From Arcobacter sp. (lineage in GTDB: Bacteria > Acidobacteriota > Terriglobia > Bryobacterales > Bryobacteraceae): a stretch of 64,000 nt of DNA. Position 1 is the stretch's first letter. Each line of letters opens with the position of its first letter. Location: NCBI GenBank assembly GCA_020723085.1, contig DYJN01000001.1, forward strand, positions 148,144-212,143, in the 5' to 3' direction. Of the stretch, positions 36,561-45,432 are shown one piece after another. The notes beneath the pieces were generated by a model. The model ran no database searches, was not told the origin of the DNA, and saw only the letters and a list, made by a program, of their open reading frames with translations. Made by a program: the position numbers and the translations under genes.

Positions 36561-36833
36561 ACCGCACTTGCAGGCTGATCCATCCGTATCCCGCCCGCGG
36601 CCGTTTCGCCAAAGCCCGTGACTCTCGGGAAGCAGTCGTCTTCGGTAGTAGACCCTGAAGCCGTTGCCAGTGCGGGCGGCTGGGACTCTTCGGCTTGAAT
36701 GGAGGCTCTCCTTGCCGTATGAGTAAGTGTAGGGTGCAGCAGTTGGTTGTATCAGCGGGAGCCACTGCACTCCCGTAGACTTCCCGCCTTCGCGGGCGGC
36801 AGATCCAGGAGCTTCACCCAGAGGAGAATTGCG
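36561..36833. other. Leader region of the PEP-CTERM gene
   Basis: No gene is supported here. The first part may be further eroded ilvD sequence. AT-rich and GT-rich stretches around 36700-36760 are a plausible promoter area for the PEP-CTERM gene. A small hairpin CCCGC-CTTC-GCGGG (about 36783-36796) lies shortly before its ribosome site. I saw no convincing sigma-54 -24/-12 pair. Confidence 0.35.
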
Positions 36834-37706
36834 ATGTTGAAAAGGGTACTTTTTTTGAAGGCAGCCCTGATGTTGGCGGGAAGCGCGATCGCTTCCGGGG
36901 CGGTGATCTATTCGAACAACCCTTCGCCGGGCGACTCGTTCACGAATCCCGGCGGCACGGGTCAGGGGCAGGCGGTCGACGCGAGCGGATGGTATTACAA
37001 CAACGTGCGCAATAGCGCCACGGTAGGAATCAACAACGCGTATCCTTATGCCGGCAACGGATCCGTTTACTCTAACAGTCCGTCCGGCTCTGGAAAGGCG
37101 GACATCGAATTCCTGGCCGGCGGGGTGGACGTTTTGGGCAACTATTATGCCTCGTCTTCCCTCGGACTGTTCTCTGACCTCGAGAGTTTCTCCTACAGTT
37201 GGTATCGCGACAGCAGCAGCACGGTCGCCTCAAATCTTCATCCGGCATTGCGCGTTCTTCTGGACGCCGACGGCAACCTGGCCACGCTTACGGATCGCGG
37301 CGGGCTGGTGTTCGAACTCGCTTACAACGGAGGCGGAGCGGTTGCTGTGGATACCTGGGTGGCGAATTCGGTCAATTCCAGCACGTATCTGTGGAACTAC
37401 GGCCTCGGCATCGGATTTGCCGCCAACATCAACTCCTCCCCCTACGCCTATGACGCGTCTCTTGCCGAGTGGCAGGCCTACTTCCCGAACGCGGTCATTC
37501 TCGGCTTCAATGCCGGCGTGGGCAGCGGCTGGAATGGCGTGTTCACCGGCGCGGTGGACTCCATTTCGTGGACATTGGGCGGCCAGACGGAGAGCTTCAA
37601 CTTCGAGGTCCTGCCGCAGGCGGAAATTCCTGAGCCGTCCTCCTGGCTGCTGGCCGGCGCGGGTCTGCTCGCTCTTGGGCTCCGGCTGCGCCGCCGCGCC
37701 GCCTGA
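36834..37706 (+). CDS. PEP-CTERM sorting-domain protein
   Basis: A 290-residue exported protein. GAGGAGA lies 7 bases before the ATG at 36834. The signal peptide is MLKRVLFLKAALMLAGSAIASGA. The mature part is rich in Ser, Gly, Asn, Tyr and Ala with little Lys or Cys, typical of beta-sandwich surface proteins (YSNNPSPGDSFTNPGGTG, VDASGWYYNNVRNSATVG). The C-terminus is a canonical sorting signal: IPEPSSW, a hydrophobic helix LLAGAGLLALGLRL and the basic end RRRAA. Such proteins are cut by an exosortase and linked to exopolysaccharide-rich envelopes; the exosortase locus is not in the window. The internal domain was not identified. Confidence 0.9.
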   Translation: MLKRVLFLKAALMLAGSAIASGAVIYSNNPSPGDSFTNPGGTGQGQAVDASGWYYNNVRNSATVGINNAYPYAGNGSVYSNSPSGSGKADIEFLAGGVDVLGNYYASSSLGLFSDLESFSYSWYRDSSSTVASNLHPALRVLLDADGNLATLTDRGGLVFELAYNGGGAVAVDTWVANSVNSSTYLWNYGLGIGFAANINSSPYAYDASLAEWQAYFPNAVILGFNAGVGSGWNGVFTGAVDSISWTLGGQTESFNFEVLPQAEIPEPSSWLLAGAGLLALGLRLRRRAA

Positions 37707-37712
37707 ACGTCC

Positions 37713-39383
37713 TCAGAAGATCTTCGAAGTGATGGCGCCTTCCGCCGCCGAGCGCACCAGCTTGATGTACTTCGCCATCACGCCGGTGGTGAACGGGGGA
37801 GGCGGAGCCTGCCATTTCGCTTTGCGCTGAGCCAGCACCGCCGGATCCACGTCCAGCGAGATGGTCTTCCGGGCGATGTCGATGGTGATGGTGTCGCCAT
37901 CTTCCACGAGCGCGATGGGGCCGCCGTCGGCAGCCTCCGGCGCGACGTGGCCCACCATGTAGCCGCGCGTCGCTCCCGAAAAGCGGCCGTCGGTGATCAG
38001 CGCGACGCTCGCGCCCAGACCCGCGCCGACAATGGCGCTGGTGACGCCCAGCATCTCGCGCATCCCGGGGCCGCCCTTCGGCCCTTCGTAGCGGATCACG
38101 AGCACATCGCCCGCCTGAATCCTGCCCGCGGTCACCGCCGCCATGGCGTCCTCTTCGCAGTTGAACACGCGCGCCGGACCGCGATGCAGGGTCCGCTCCA
38201 GCCCCGTCACCTTGATCACGCAGCCGTCCGGGGCGAGCGAGCCTTTCAGGATCACGAGGCCGCCGGTCTTCTTCACGGGGTTCGAGAGGGGCCGCACGAC
38301 CTCCTGTCGGGGCGTCTCCCGCGCTTCCGTCGCTTCTTCAGCCAGCGTCCTGCCGGTAATGGTGACCGCATCGCCGTGCGCGTAGCCGCCTTCCACAAGC
38401 CGCTTGGCCAGAACGCCGATGCCGCCCGCCTTGTCGACGTCGACGGCCACATGGATGCCCGCGGGCTTCATGCTCATCAGCAGCGGCGTGCGCTCGCTGA
38501 TCGTATCGAAGTCCGTGATGTCGAGCTCGACGCCCGCTTCGCGCGCCAGCGCGAGCAGGTGCAGAACCGCGTTTGTCGAACCTCCGGACGCCGCCACCGA
38601 GGCGATGGCATTCTCAAACGCCTTGCGGGTGCAGATGTCCCTCGGCAGCCGGTTCTGGCGCACGGCGTCCAGGATCACCTTGCCGCAGTAAGCCGCCACG
38701 TCGTGCTTGCGCGCGTCCATCTGCGGCACCATCGCCGTGTTCATGGGCGACAGCCCGATCAGCTCCATCACCGTCGCCATTGTGTTCGCCGTGAATTGCC
38801 CGCCGCAGGCGCCGTAGCCGGGAGAGGCGCACTCCTCGATCTCGCGCAGATCGTCCTCGGTGATCTTGCCCGAGGCGCACGCGCCCACGGCTTCAAACAC
38901 TTCCTGGATGGTGACGTCCATGCCCTTGTACTTGCCCGGCAGGATGGAGCCGCCGTACAGGACCAGCCCCGGGATGTTCAGCCGCAGCAGCGCCATCGCC
39001 GCCCCGGGAATCGTCTTGTCGCACGCCACCAGGCACACGAGCCCGTCGAACATGTGGCCGCGCGTCACCAACTCGATGGAATCGGCGACGATCTCGCGCG
39101 AGATCAGCGACGTCTTCATCCCCTGCGTGCCCATCGTGATGCCGTCGCTGATGGCGATGGTGTTGAACTCCATCGGCGTGCCGCCCGCTTCGCGGATTCC
39201 GCGCGCGACGTCCACCGCCAGATCGCGCAGGAGGAAGTTGCAGGGCATGGTGCCGATCCAGGTATTGGCGATGCCGATGATCGGCTTCTTCAGGTCCTCC
39301 TCGGTGAAGCCCATGCCCTTGAGCTGGGAGCGGGCGGGCGCGCGGTCGCGCCCCTGCGTGATGGTGTAGGAACGAAGGCTCAT
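37713..39383 (-). CDS. ilvD: Dihydroxy-acid dehydratase
   Basis: A 556-residue iron-sulfur enzyme that dehydrates 2,3-dihydroxy acids to 2-keto acids, the third common step of Ile, Val and Leu synthesis. The cluster cysteines are C48 (GTMPCN), C121 (VACDKTIPG) and C193 ([13 protein letters not shown]). The substrate and magnesium segments [18 protein letters not shown] and [15 protein letters not shown] are present. The C-terminal domain contains [24 protein letters not shown] and [19 protein letters not shown]. Length and N-terminus ([19 protein letters not shown]) are normal. No other branched-chain amino acid gene is adjacent. A degenerate second copy of the 3' half lies at 36116-36560. 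Confidence 0.97.
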   Translation of the reverse strand: MSLRSYTITQGRDRAPARSQLKGMGFTEEDLKKPIIGIANTWIGTMPCNFLLRDLAVDVARGIREAGGTPMEFNTIAISDGITMGTQGMKTSLISREIVADSIELVTRGHMFDGLVCLVACDKTIPGAAMALLRLNIPGLVLYGGSILPGKYKGMDVTIQEVFEAVGACASGKITEDDLREIEECASPGYGACGGQFTANTMATVMELIGLSPMNTAMVPQMDARKHDVAAYCGKVILDAVRQNRLPRDICTRKAFENAIASVAASGGSTNAVLHLLALAREAGVELDITDFDTISERTPLLMSMKPAGIHVAVDVDKAGGIGVLAKRLVEGGYAHGDAVTITGRTLAEEATEARETPRQEVVRPLSNPVKKTGGLVILKGSLAPDGCVIKVTGLERTLHRGPARVFNCEEDAMAAVTAGRIQAGDVLVIRYEGPKGGPGMREMLGVTSAIVGAGLGASVALITDGRFSGATRGYMVGHVAPEAADGGPIALVEDGDTITIDIARKTISLDVDPAVLAQRKAKWQAPPPPFTTGVMAKYIKLVRSAAEGAITSKIF

Positions 39384-39450
39384 GGTGAGACCACTATCTT
39401 ATCAGCCTTGCCGAGCCTTCAGAGCAGATCCGGACCGGATGATCCTTCTT

Positions 39451-40326
39451 TCAGGCGCCGTACGCAGCCTCCACCTGACGGCGGAGGAACCGCAGGTCTT
39501 TCTCGATCGAGGGCAGATCATCGCCGCCGGGATACTCGAGGTGCAGCGACAGCGGTCCCGAGAAACCCGAACGCGCGAAGGCGCGGAAGACTTCCGGCCA
39601 CGGCGCCATGCCTTCTCCCAGCGGGCGCCACGCCACCCGCCAGCGCCCGCCGCGCTTCTCCCACTCGAAGTCCTTGATGGCCGCCATCTTCATCCGCGGC
39701 AGCACGACATCCAGCGAGACGCGCCAGTTGTACAGCCCGCCTTCGATCACCGCGTGGCCGGGATCGAAGTAGAATCCCGCCTCGTCCGGCTTCACTCCCG
39801 CGAGCAGTTCGCGGTAGTCCCACACCGCACAGCCCACGTAGGAGCCGGAGTGATTGTGCAGTCCGGCGGTGACGCCGTACTCGCGCCCCAATGCCAGCAG
39901 CCCGTCGAGCTTCCTGCGGCAGTCGCGCAGCGTTTGCTCCGCCGGCACGCCTTTCTCATACCGCCAGTATCCGGGTTTGTAGAGACGGATGCCAAGCTTC
40001 CGCATGGCGGCGAATGTGGGGCGCGCCGCCGGATCGGAAGCATCTTTCAGATCGGTGGTGATCATGGGCACGTCGAGACCGTGACTGCGGATCGCATCCA
40101 CGGCTCGCGGCAGGTCTTCCGTGACGCGCCCGGGAAGCACGTGCCCTTTGGGGCGCACCGTCAGGTCCACGCCGGCAAAGCCGGACCTCTTCGCCTGCGC
40201 GCCAAGCTCATCCCAGCCGAGATGCGCCATGTGCTTGGAGAAGATGCAGAGGACGGGTCTGGCGCGCGGCGGCTGCGCCACCGCCGGCGCGGCGGCAAGG
40301 CTCGAAAGAAAGACACGGCGGTCCAT
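39451..40326 (-). CDS. Exported sugar phosphate isomerase/epimerase-like TIM-barrel protein
   Basis: A 291-residue protein beginning at ATG 40326, 4 bases after the upstream oxidoreductase stop. The N-terminus MDRRVFLSSLAAAPAVAQ looks like a short twin-arginine signal. The body matches the AP endonuclease 2/xylose isomerase-like barrel: GWDELGAQAKRSGFAGVDLT, MITTDLKDASD, GLHNHSGSYVG with candidate metal His residues, FYFDPGHAVIEGG, AAIKDFEWEK and LSLHLEYPGG. Families like this interconvert or isomerise cyclitols and sugars. Pairing with a Gfo/Idh/MocA oxidoreductase is very common in Acidobacteria and Planctomycetes and suggests joint oxidation and epimerisation of a sugar in the periplasm; the substrate is unknown. 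Confidence 0.85.
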   Translation of the reverse strand: MDRRVFLSSLAAAPAVAQPPRARPVLCIFSKHMAHLGWDELGAQAKRSGFAGVDLTVRPKGHVLPGRVTEDLPRAVDAIRSHGLDVPMITTDLKDASDPAARPTFAAMRKLGIRLYKPGYWRYEKGVPAEQTLRDCRRKLDGLLALGREYGVTAGLHNHSGSYVGCAVWDYRELLAGVKPDEAGFYFDPGHAVIEGGLYNWRVSLDVVLPRMKMAAIKDFEWEKRGGRWRVAWRPLGEGMAPWPEVFRAFARSGFSGPLSLHLEYPGGDDLPSIEKDLRFLRRQVEAAYGA

Positions 40327-40330
40327 GGCG

Positions 40331-41662
40331 TCACCCCAGCCTGTACGGCTTGCGGTATTCGTAATGGAGGTAGCGGTTGGCGGCTTCGTTGTTGGTGAAA
40401 CGCTCGGCGCGCGCATCCCACTCGAGATAGCTTTTCGTCCGCAGCGCGATGTGCCCGATGATGCAGGCTGCCGTGGAGAGATGGCCCTCGAGCACGTCGC
40501 AGTGGCACTTCTTCCGGGACCTGACGCAATCGAGGAAGTTGCGGGCATGCGGAAACGTCTCGGCTGATCCGCTGCCGCCGCTGCGCGGCTCCATCGCGGG
40601 CTTGCGCGACGGCCCCCAGGCGCGCTCGATGGAGCGGTTCACCGGCGTGCGCTGCCCGAACTCGAGTTCGGTGATCTTCTCGGGAACGACCTCCCACCGC
40701 CCGCTCTGGAGATACATCGTGCCTTTGGTTCCGCGCAGCTCCAGCTCCGTGCCGCGCGCGTTGCCGGGCGCGCCGTTGGCGTTGTACTGGGTGAACACGA
40801 CCAGCGTGCCGCCCATGTCCCACAGCACTTCGCAGGTGTCGGGAATCTCGCGGTTGTCGCGGATGGCATACTTGCCGCCCATGGCGGTCACCGCGAGCGG
40901 CGCCTCCTTGCCCAGGCACATGCGGATCATGTCCATGTAGTGCACGCCGAAATTCGTGATCTGCCCGCCCGAGTAATCGTAGAACCAGCGGAAGTTGTAA
41001 TACATCCGGTTGCGGTTGTACGGGCGTTTCGGGGCGGGTCCGAGCCAGGCTTCCCACTCCGCCTCGCCCGGCGGCGGACCGTCGGGCGGCGCGCCGATGC
41101 CCGTGGGCCACTCGTTCTGCACGTGGTAGCCTTTGGCGACGGTGATCTGCCCGATGCCGCCGCTGCGCACGAATTCCGCCGCTTCGCGCAGCGGCTCGAC
41201 GCTGCGCCGGTGGATGCCCACCTGCGTCACGCGCTTCGTCTCCGCCGCCACCTCCACCATGCGGCGGCCTTCGCGCACGGTGAGCGAGAGGGGCTTCTCG
41301 ACATAGACGTCCTTGCCCGCGCGGCAGGCATCGATGAACATGAGCGCGTGCCAGTGATCCGGGGTCGCGATCACTACGGCGTCGACGTCCTTGTCTTCGA
41401 GCAGGCGCCGGTAGTCTTTGTACTTGCGGGGCGCCGCGCGGGACTTTTTCACCGCGAGATCCATGTATTCTTCCTTGAGGTCGCACACGGCGGCGGTGAA
41501 CTGATCGCCATGTTCGAGAAACGCCTCGTGAACCTGATCTCCCCGGTTTCCCAATCCGATGTAGCCGACGCCGACCCTGTCATTGGCGCCGAGGATGCGC
41601 GTGTAGCTCAGCGCTGTCGCCGCCAGCGCCGTGCGGGCGAACCGCCTCCGGTCTTCCGTCAT
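40331..41662 (-). CDS. Tat-exported Gfo/Idh/MocA family oxidoreductase
   Basis: A 443-residue NAD(P)-dependent oxidoreductase. The N-terminus MTEDRRRFARTALAATALSY carries a twin-arginine motif, so it is probably exported folded with its cofactor. The dinucleotide site is VGVGYIGLGNRGD, the catalytic-lysine motif is YVEKPLSLTVREG, and the second domain includes NFRWFYDYSGGQITNFGVHY with a conserved His. The C-terminal ARNFLDCVRSRKKCHCDVLEGH is also typical of this group. It is the first gene of an operon with the downstream epimerase-like protein and is divergent from the glycerophosphodiesterase gene, with 55 bases between the starts. The substrate cannot be read from the sequence. Confidence 0.9.
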   Translation of the reverse strand: MTEDRRRFARTALAATALSYTRILGANDRVGVGYIGLGNRGDQVHEAFLEHGDQFTAAVCDLKEEYMDLAVKKSRAAPRKYKDYRRLLEDKDVDAVVIATPDHWHALMFIDACRAGKDVYVEKPLSLTVREGRRMVEVAAETKRVTQVGIHRRSVEPLREAAEFVRSGGIGQITVAKGYHVQNEWPTGIGAPPDGPPPGEAEWEAWLGPAPKRPYNRNRMYYNFRWFYDYSGGQITNFGVHYMDMIRMCLGKEAPLAVTAMGGKYAIRDNREIPDTCEVLWDMGGTLVVFTQYNANGAPGNARGTELELRGTKGTMYLQSGRWEVVPEKITELEFGQRTPVNRSIERAWGPSRKPAMEPRSGGSGSAETFPHARNFLDCVRSRKKCHCDVLEGHLSTAACIIGHIALRTKSYLEWDARAERFTNNEAANRYLHYEYRKPYRLG

Positions 41663-41717
41663 GTCCGTGACTCTCCCGTGAAACGAATCCGAAACGCTTT
41701 GATGCTATCTTGTGGGC

Positions 41718-42566
41718 ATGTTCCTGGCAAGGACGCCCGCCCTGCTGCTGGGCCTGATGATCATGACAGACGCCGCCCCACGCATTCTCGTCCACGGCCA
41801 TCGAGGCGCCCGCGCCGTGCTGCCGGAGAACACGCTTCCGGCGTTCGAGTACGCCATCGCCGAGGGCGCCGACGTGGTGGAACTGGACATCTGGGCGACG
41901 GCTGACAATGTGCTTGTCGTGCACCACGACGCGCTGATCAATACCGCCAACTGCACCGGTCCCGGAGGCGAGCGCGCGATCCGCAAGCTCACGCTCCAGC
42001 AGGTGAAGCAGTGGGACTGCGGCTCGAAGAAGAACCCCGACTTCCCCCGGCAGCAACCGCGTCCGGGCTCGCGGATCCCCACGCTGGAGGAGGTGCTCGC
42101 GCTCGCCCCGCGCGGCTCGTTCTGGTTCAACATCGAGATGAAGAGCCAGCCGGCAAAGCCCGAGCTACAGCCGCCGGCGGAGGAGTACGCGAAGCTGACC
42201 GCCGCGGTCATCCGCCGCCACAGGCTCGAGCAGCGCGTCATCGTGCAGTCGTTCGACTTTGCGCTGCTGCGCGCCCTCGGCAAGGCCGCCCCGGAGCTGC
42301 GCCGCGCCGCGCTGTATGCCGGGCTGCCGCGCGATTTCACGGATCTTTCGCACGACGCCGGCAACACGCCCATAGTGAGCCCGCACTTTTCGCTCGCCAC
42401 TCCGGAGCGCGTGAAACAGGCCCACGATGCGGCGCTTCAGGTCGTCCCCTGGACCGCCAATACGCCGGAGCTGTGGGACAGGCTGATCGCCGCCCGGGTG
42501 GACGCCATCATCACCGACGATCCGAAAGGCCTCATCGATCATCTGCGCGGGAAGGGGCTCCGCTGA
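41718..42566 (+). CDS. Glycerophosphodiester phosphodiesterase
   Basis: A 282-residue TIM-barrel enzyme of the GlpQ/UgpQ family that hydrolyses glycerophosphodiesters to glycerol 3-phosphate and an alcohol. I use ATG 41718; a GTG at 41712 would add two residues. A hydrophobic start (FLARTPALLLGLMIMTDAAP) suggests export. The catalytic pattern is complete: H28-R29-G30 in VHGHRGARAVLPENT, E55 and D57 in VELDIWATADNVLVVHHD, and a second His at 70. Also typical are IPTLEEVLAL, FNIEMKS, QSFDFALLRAL and the closing TNTP-like ANTPELW...IITDDP. It opens a four-gene operon; the next gene starts 17 bases on. Confidence 0.93.
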   Translation: MFLARTPALLLGLMIMTDAAPRILVHGHRGARAVLPENTLPAFEYAIAEGADVVELDIWATADNVLVVHHDALINTANCTGPGGERAIRKLTLQQVKQWDCGSKKNPDFPRQQPRPGSRIPTLEEVLALAPRGSFWFNIEMKSQPAKPELQPPAEEYAKLTAAVIRRHRLEQRVIVQSFDFALLRALGKAAPELRRAALYAGLPRDFTDLSHDAGNTPIVSPHFSLATPERVKQAHDAALQVVPWTANTPELWDRLIAARVDAIITDDPKGLIDHLRGKGLR

Positions 42567-42583
42567 CGTAAGCTCAAGCGAGA

Positions 42584-44497
42584 ATGCGCATCGGCGTCGA
42601 CACCGGCGGCACGTTCACCGATTTCGTCGTCCTGCGGGAAGACGGCGCGCTGGAATCCTTCAAGCTGCGCTCGAACCCGGCAGCGCCGCATGAGGTGATT
42701 CTGGAAGGGCTCCGCCGCATCGCCGCGCCCGCCGGCGGGGAAGTGATTCACGGCTCGACGGTGGCGACCAACGCGTTTCTGGAGCGCAAGGGCGCGCGCA
42801 CGGCGTTCGTGACGACGGCGGGATTCGAGGACCTGCTCGAGATCGGCCGGCAGCACCGCGCCCGGCTGTACGATCTGGCGCCTGGACCGAAGACGCTGCT
42901 GATCCCCCGCCGCCTGTGTTTTGGCGTTCCGGAACGCATCCTGCCCGACGGCACGGTGGAGAAGGCGCCGGCCGGCGAAGAACTGCTCGAACTGAAGCGC
43001 CGGATCGAGCGTTCGGGCGCCGGGAGCGTGGCCATCTGCTGCCTGCACTCCTACCGGAATCCGGTCCACGAACGGCGCATCGCCCGCGCCCTCGGCCGCC
43101 GGTTCTTCCTGTCCGTTTCCAGCGAAATCTCGCCGGAATTCCGCGAGTACGAGCGGGCCTCGACCACGGCGCTGAACGCCTACGTCGGCCCGCTGATGAG
43201 CCGGTACCTGCGGGCGCTCGAGCGCCGCGCCGGCGCGCGGCTCTGGGTGATGCAGTCCAACGGCGGGCTGCTGACGGCAGCCGAGGCGGGCCGGCAGGCG
43301 GTGCGCACGATCCTCTCCGGGCCGGCGGGGGGCGTGCGGGGCGCATCCGGCGCGGCGCGCGCTTCGGGCTTCACGCGGATCATCGGCTTCGACATGGGAG
43401 GCACGTCCACGGACGTCAGCCTGTGCGACGGCGCTCCGCGCGAAACGGTGGAGGCGGAGCTGGGAGGCTACCCGATCCGCGTACCGATGCTCGAAATCCA
43501 CACCGTGGGCGCGGGCGGCGGCTCCATTGCGCGGGTGGATGCGGGCGGGCTGCTGCGCGTGGGTCCGGAGAGCGCGGGCGCCGACCCGGGCCCCGCCTGT
43601 TACGGCCGCGCCATGCTGCCCACGGTCACCGATGCCCATGCCGTGCTGGGCCGCATCTCCGCCACGCAACTGGCGGGCGGCACGGTGCCCATCGATCCGG
43701 AGCGCGCCAGAAGGGCCGTCGCTTCCATCGCGCGCGCCTTGGGCCTTTCCCTCGAGGAGGCCGCTTCCGGCATCCTGCGCGTCGCCAATGCCACCATGAC
43801 GCGCGCCATCCGCGTGGTCAGCGTGGAGCGCGGCGTCGACCCCCGCGGCTTCGTCCTCGCCGCCTTCGGCGGCTGCGGCGGACTGCACGCCTGCGAACTC
43901 GCCGCCGCTCTGGGAATCGAAACCGTCCTCGTGCCTGGCTTCGCGGGCGCACTCTCCGCGCTCGGCATGCTGATGGCGGACCGCGTCCGCGATTCCTCCG
44001 CCAGCGCCCTCGGCGCCGCGGACGCCGCGCTCCTGTTCCGCCGCCTGGAGGAGCGCGCCCGCCGCGATTGCCCGGATGCGCGCCTGGAGCGGTATGCCGA
44101 CATGCGCTACCGCGGCCAGAGCTACGAACTGACGGTGCCCTGGAACCCCGATAATCCGGAGGGCGCGTTTCATGCCGCCCACCAGCAGCGATACGGCTAT
44201 GCCAATCCAGCCCGGCCTGTGGAAATCGTTCAGGCGCGTGTACGCGCGGTCACGGCCGCCGTGCGGCCGCTGCTGCGCGCGCCGGGCGTGCGCGCCGCAA
44301 GGACGGCGGCGCGCAGGAGCGTGCATGTGGACGGCCGATGGCGCGAGATCCCCGCTCTGCCGCGCGAGTCCGCGAGCGCGCGGTGGGTGGACGGCCCTGC
44401 GCTGATCCTCGACGCCGGCGCCACGACGCTCGTCCCGCCGCGGTGGCGGTTCCGCCGCGACCAGGCGGGCGCGATTGTGATTAACTGGAAGCGATGA
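42584..44497 (+). CDS. Hydantoinase/oxoprolinase A-type protein (HyuA-like)
   Basis: A 637-residue member of the HyuA/OplA family, ATP-dependent ring-opening or carboxylating enzymes for hydantoins, 5-oxoproline or acetone. The N-terminal hydantoinase domain begins RIGVDTGGTFTDFVVL with a phosphate loop, then VIHGSTVATNAFLERKGA. The ASKHA-type core has FREYERASTTALNAYVGP, LSGPAGGVRGA and IGFDMGGTSTDVSLCDG, followed by VGAGGGSIA and GPESAGADPGPACYG. Partners of this family are normally HyuB-type subunits (about 500-600 residues) next door, but none is present; the following gene is unrelated. It may act alone or with a distant subunit. Its last four bases (ATGA) overlap the next start. Confidence 0.9.
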   Translation: MRIGVDTGGTFTDFVVLREDGALESFKLRSNPAAPHEVILEGLRRIAAPAGGEVIHGSTVATNAFLERKGARTAFVTTAGFEDLLEIGRQHRARLYDLAPGPKTLLIPRRLCFGVPERILPDGTVEKAPAGEELLELKRRIERSGAGSVAICCLHSYRNPVHERRIARALGRRFFLSVSSEISPEFREYERASTTALNAYVGPLMSRYLRALERRAGARLWVMQSNGGLLTAAEAGRQAVRTILSGPAGGVRGASGAARASGFTRIIGFDMGGTSTDVSLCDGAPRETVEAELGGYPIRVPMLEIHTVGAGGGSIARVDAGGLLRVGPESAGADPGPACYGRAMLPTVTDAHAVLGRISATQLAGGTVPIDPERARRAVASIARALGLSLEEAASGILRVANATMTRAIRVVSVERGVDPRGFVLAAFGGCGGLHACELAAALGIETVLVPGFAGALSALGMLMADRVRDSSASALGAADAALLFRRLEERARRDCPDARLERYADMRYRGQSYELTVPWNPDNPEGAFHAAHQQRYGYANPARPVEIVQARVRAVTAAVRPLLRAPGVRAARTAARRSVHVDGRWREIPALPRESASARWVDGPALILDAGATTLVPPRWRFRRDQAGAIVINWKR

Positions 44498-45432
44498 AAA
44501 CAGCAGTAGTCCCGCTCGTGCTTCTATGCCTGCCGCTTTGCGCGCAGGTCCAGTTCCAGCAGGCTGCCGATCATATCGACATCACCATCGACGGAAAAGC
44601 TTTCGCGGCTTTCCACTACGGCGAAGCCGCCCCCAAGCCCTATCTGGCGCCTTTGCGCACAGCCTCCGGCATCATTGTGACGCGCGGCTTCCCGATGGAG
44701 AAGATCGAGGGCGAAACGCGCGACCACCCGCATCACCGCGGCCTCTGGTTCACGCACGGCGACGTGAACCGGATCGACTTCTGGGCCAACGAGCCCGGCG
44801 CCAAGGGCCGCAAAGGAAAAGTCAAGCTCGAAAAGATCCTCTCCGTGAAGGGCGGCAAGAAGGAGGGGTCGATCCGCGCCAGCTTTCTCTGGGTGGATGA
44901 CGCAGGCGAGCCGCTTGTGCGGGAGCTCCGCACGATGACCTTCTACGCGGACCCCGCGCTGCGCGTGTTCGACTTCGACGCCACGCTGACGGCAGTGAAG
45001 AAAGCCGTGTTCGGCGACACCAAGGAAGGCTTCTTCGCCATCCGCCTGCGCGACGCCATGCGCGAGCGAGGCGGCACAGGGCGGATGATCAATGCCGAGG
45101 GCAAGAGCGGCATGCGCGAGGTCTGGGGCAAGGCGTCGCCGTGGGTCGACTACAGCGGGACGCTGGACGGCCAGAAGCTCGGCGTCGCCATTCTCGACCA
45201 TCCGAAGAGCTTCCGCCACCCCACCTACTGGCACGCGCGCGATTACGGCCTGTTCGCCGCCAACGCCTTCGGGCTTCACGATTTTTACAACGACAAGACG
45301 AAGGACGGAAGCTGCACGCTGGAGCCGGGCCAGAGCATCCGTTTCCTCTACCGCGTGATCATCCATCCCGGCGATACGGAATCGGCGGGGATCGCAAAGC
45401 GCTTCGCCGAGTTCTCGAAGAAGAAGTTCTGA
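44494..45432 (+). CDS. Exported PmoA-family (DUF6807) protein
   Basis: A 312-residue protein with a signal peptide (MKTAVVPLVLLCLPLCAQ). It belongs to the family annotated as methane oxygenase PmoA (PF14100/DUF6807), which, despite the name, is not the copper methane monooxygenase subunit. Typical features are RDHPHHRGLWFTHGDVNRIDFW, DGQKLGVAILDHPKSFRHPT and ARDYGLFAANAFG. The His-rich segment DHPHHRG could bind metal. In Acidobacteria and Planctomycetes such proteins occur among carbohydrate-processing genes, so a lyase or sugar-binding role is plausible but not shown. It overlaps the HyuA-like gene by 4 bases and bshA by one (TGATG), so all are translated from one mRNA. Confidence 0.82.
   Translation: MKTAVVPLVLLCLPLCAQVQFQQAADHIDITIDGKAFAAFHYGEAAPKPYLAPLRTASGIIVTRGFPMEKIEGETRDHPHHRGLWFTHGDVNRIDFWANEPGAKGRKGKVKLEKILSVKGGKKEGSIRASFLWVDDAGEPLVRELRTMTFYADPALRVFDFDATLTAVKKAVFGDTKEGFFAIRLRDAMRERGGTGRMINAEGKSGMREVWGKASPWVDYSGTLDGQKLGVAILDHPKSFRHPTYWHARDYGLFAANAFGLHDFYNDKTKDGSCTLEPGQSIRFLYRVIIHPGDTESAGIAKRFAEFSKKKF

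Noticed and set aside
36747..36833. Longer N-terminal extension of the PEP-CTERM protein
   Set aside because: The ATG at 36834 has a good ribosome site and a proper signal peptide directly after it; the extension would hide the signal peptide.
44494..45432. Methane monooxygenase subunit
   Set aside because: The family name PmoA here is a database label. The protein is exported and lacks the membrane architecture and copper sites of particulate methane monooxygenase, and no pmoB or pmoC is present.
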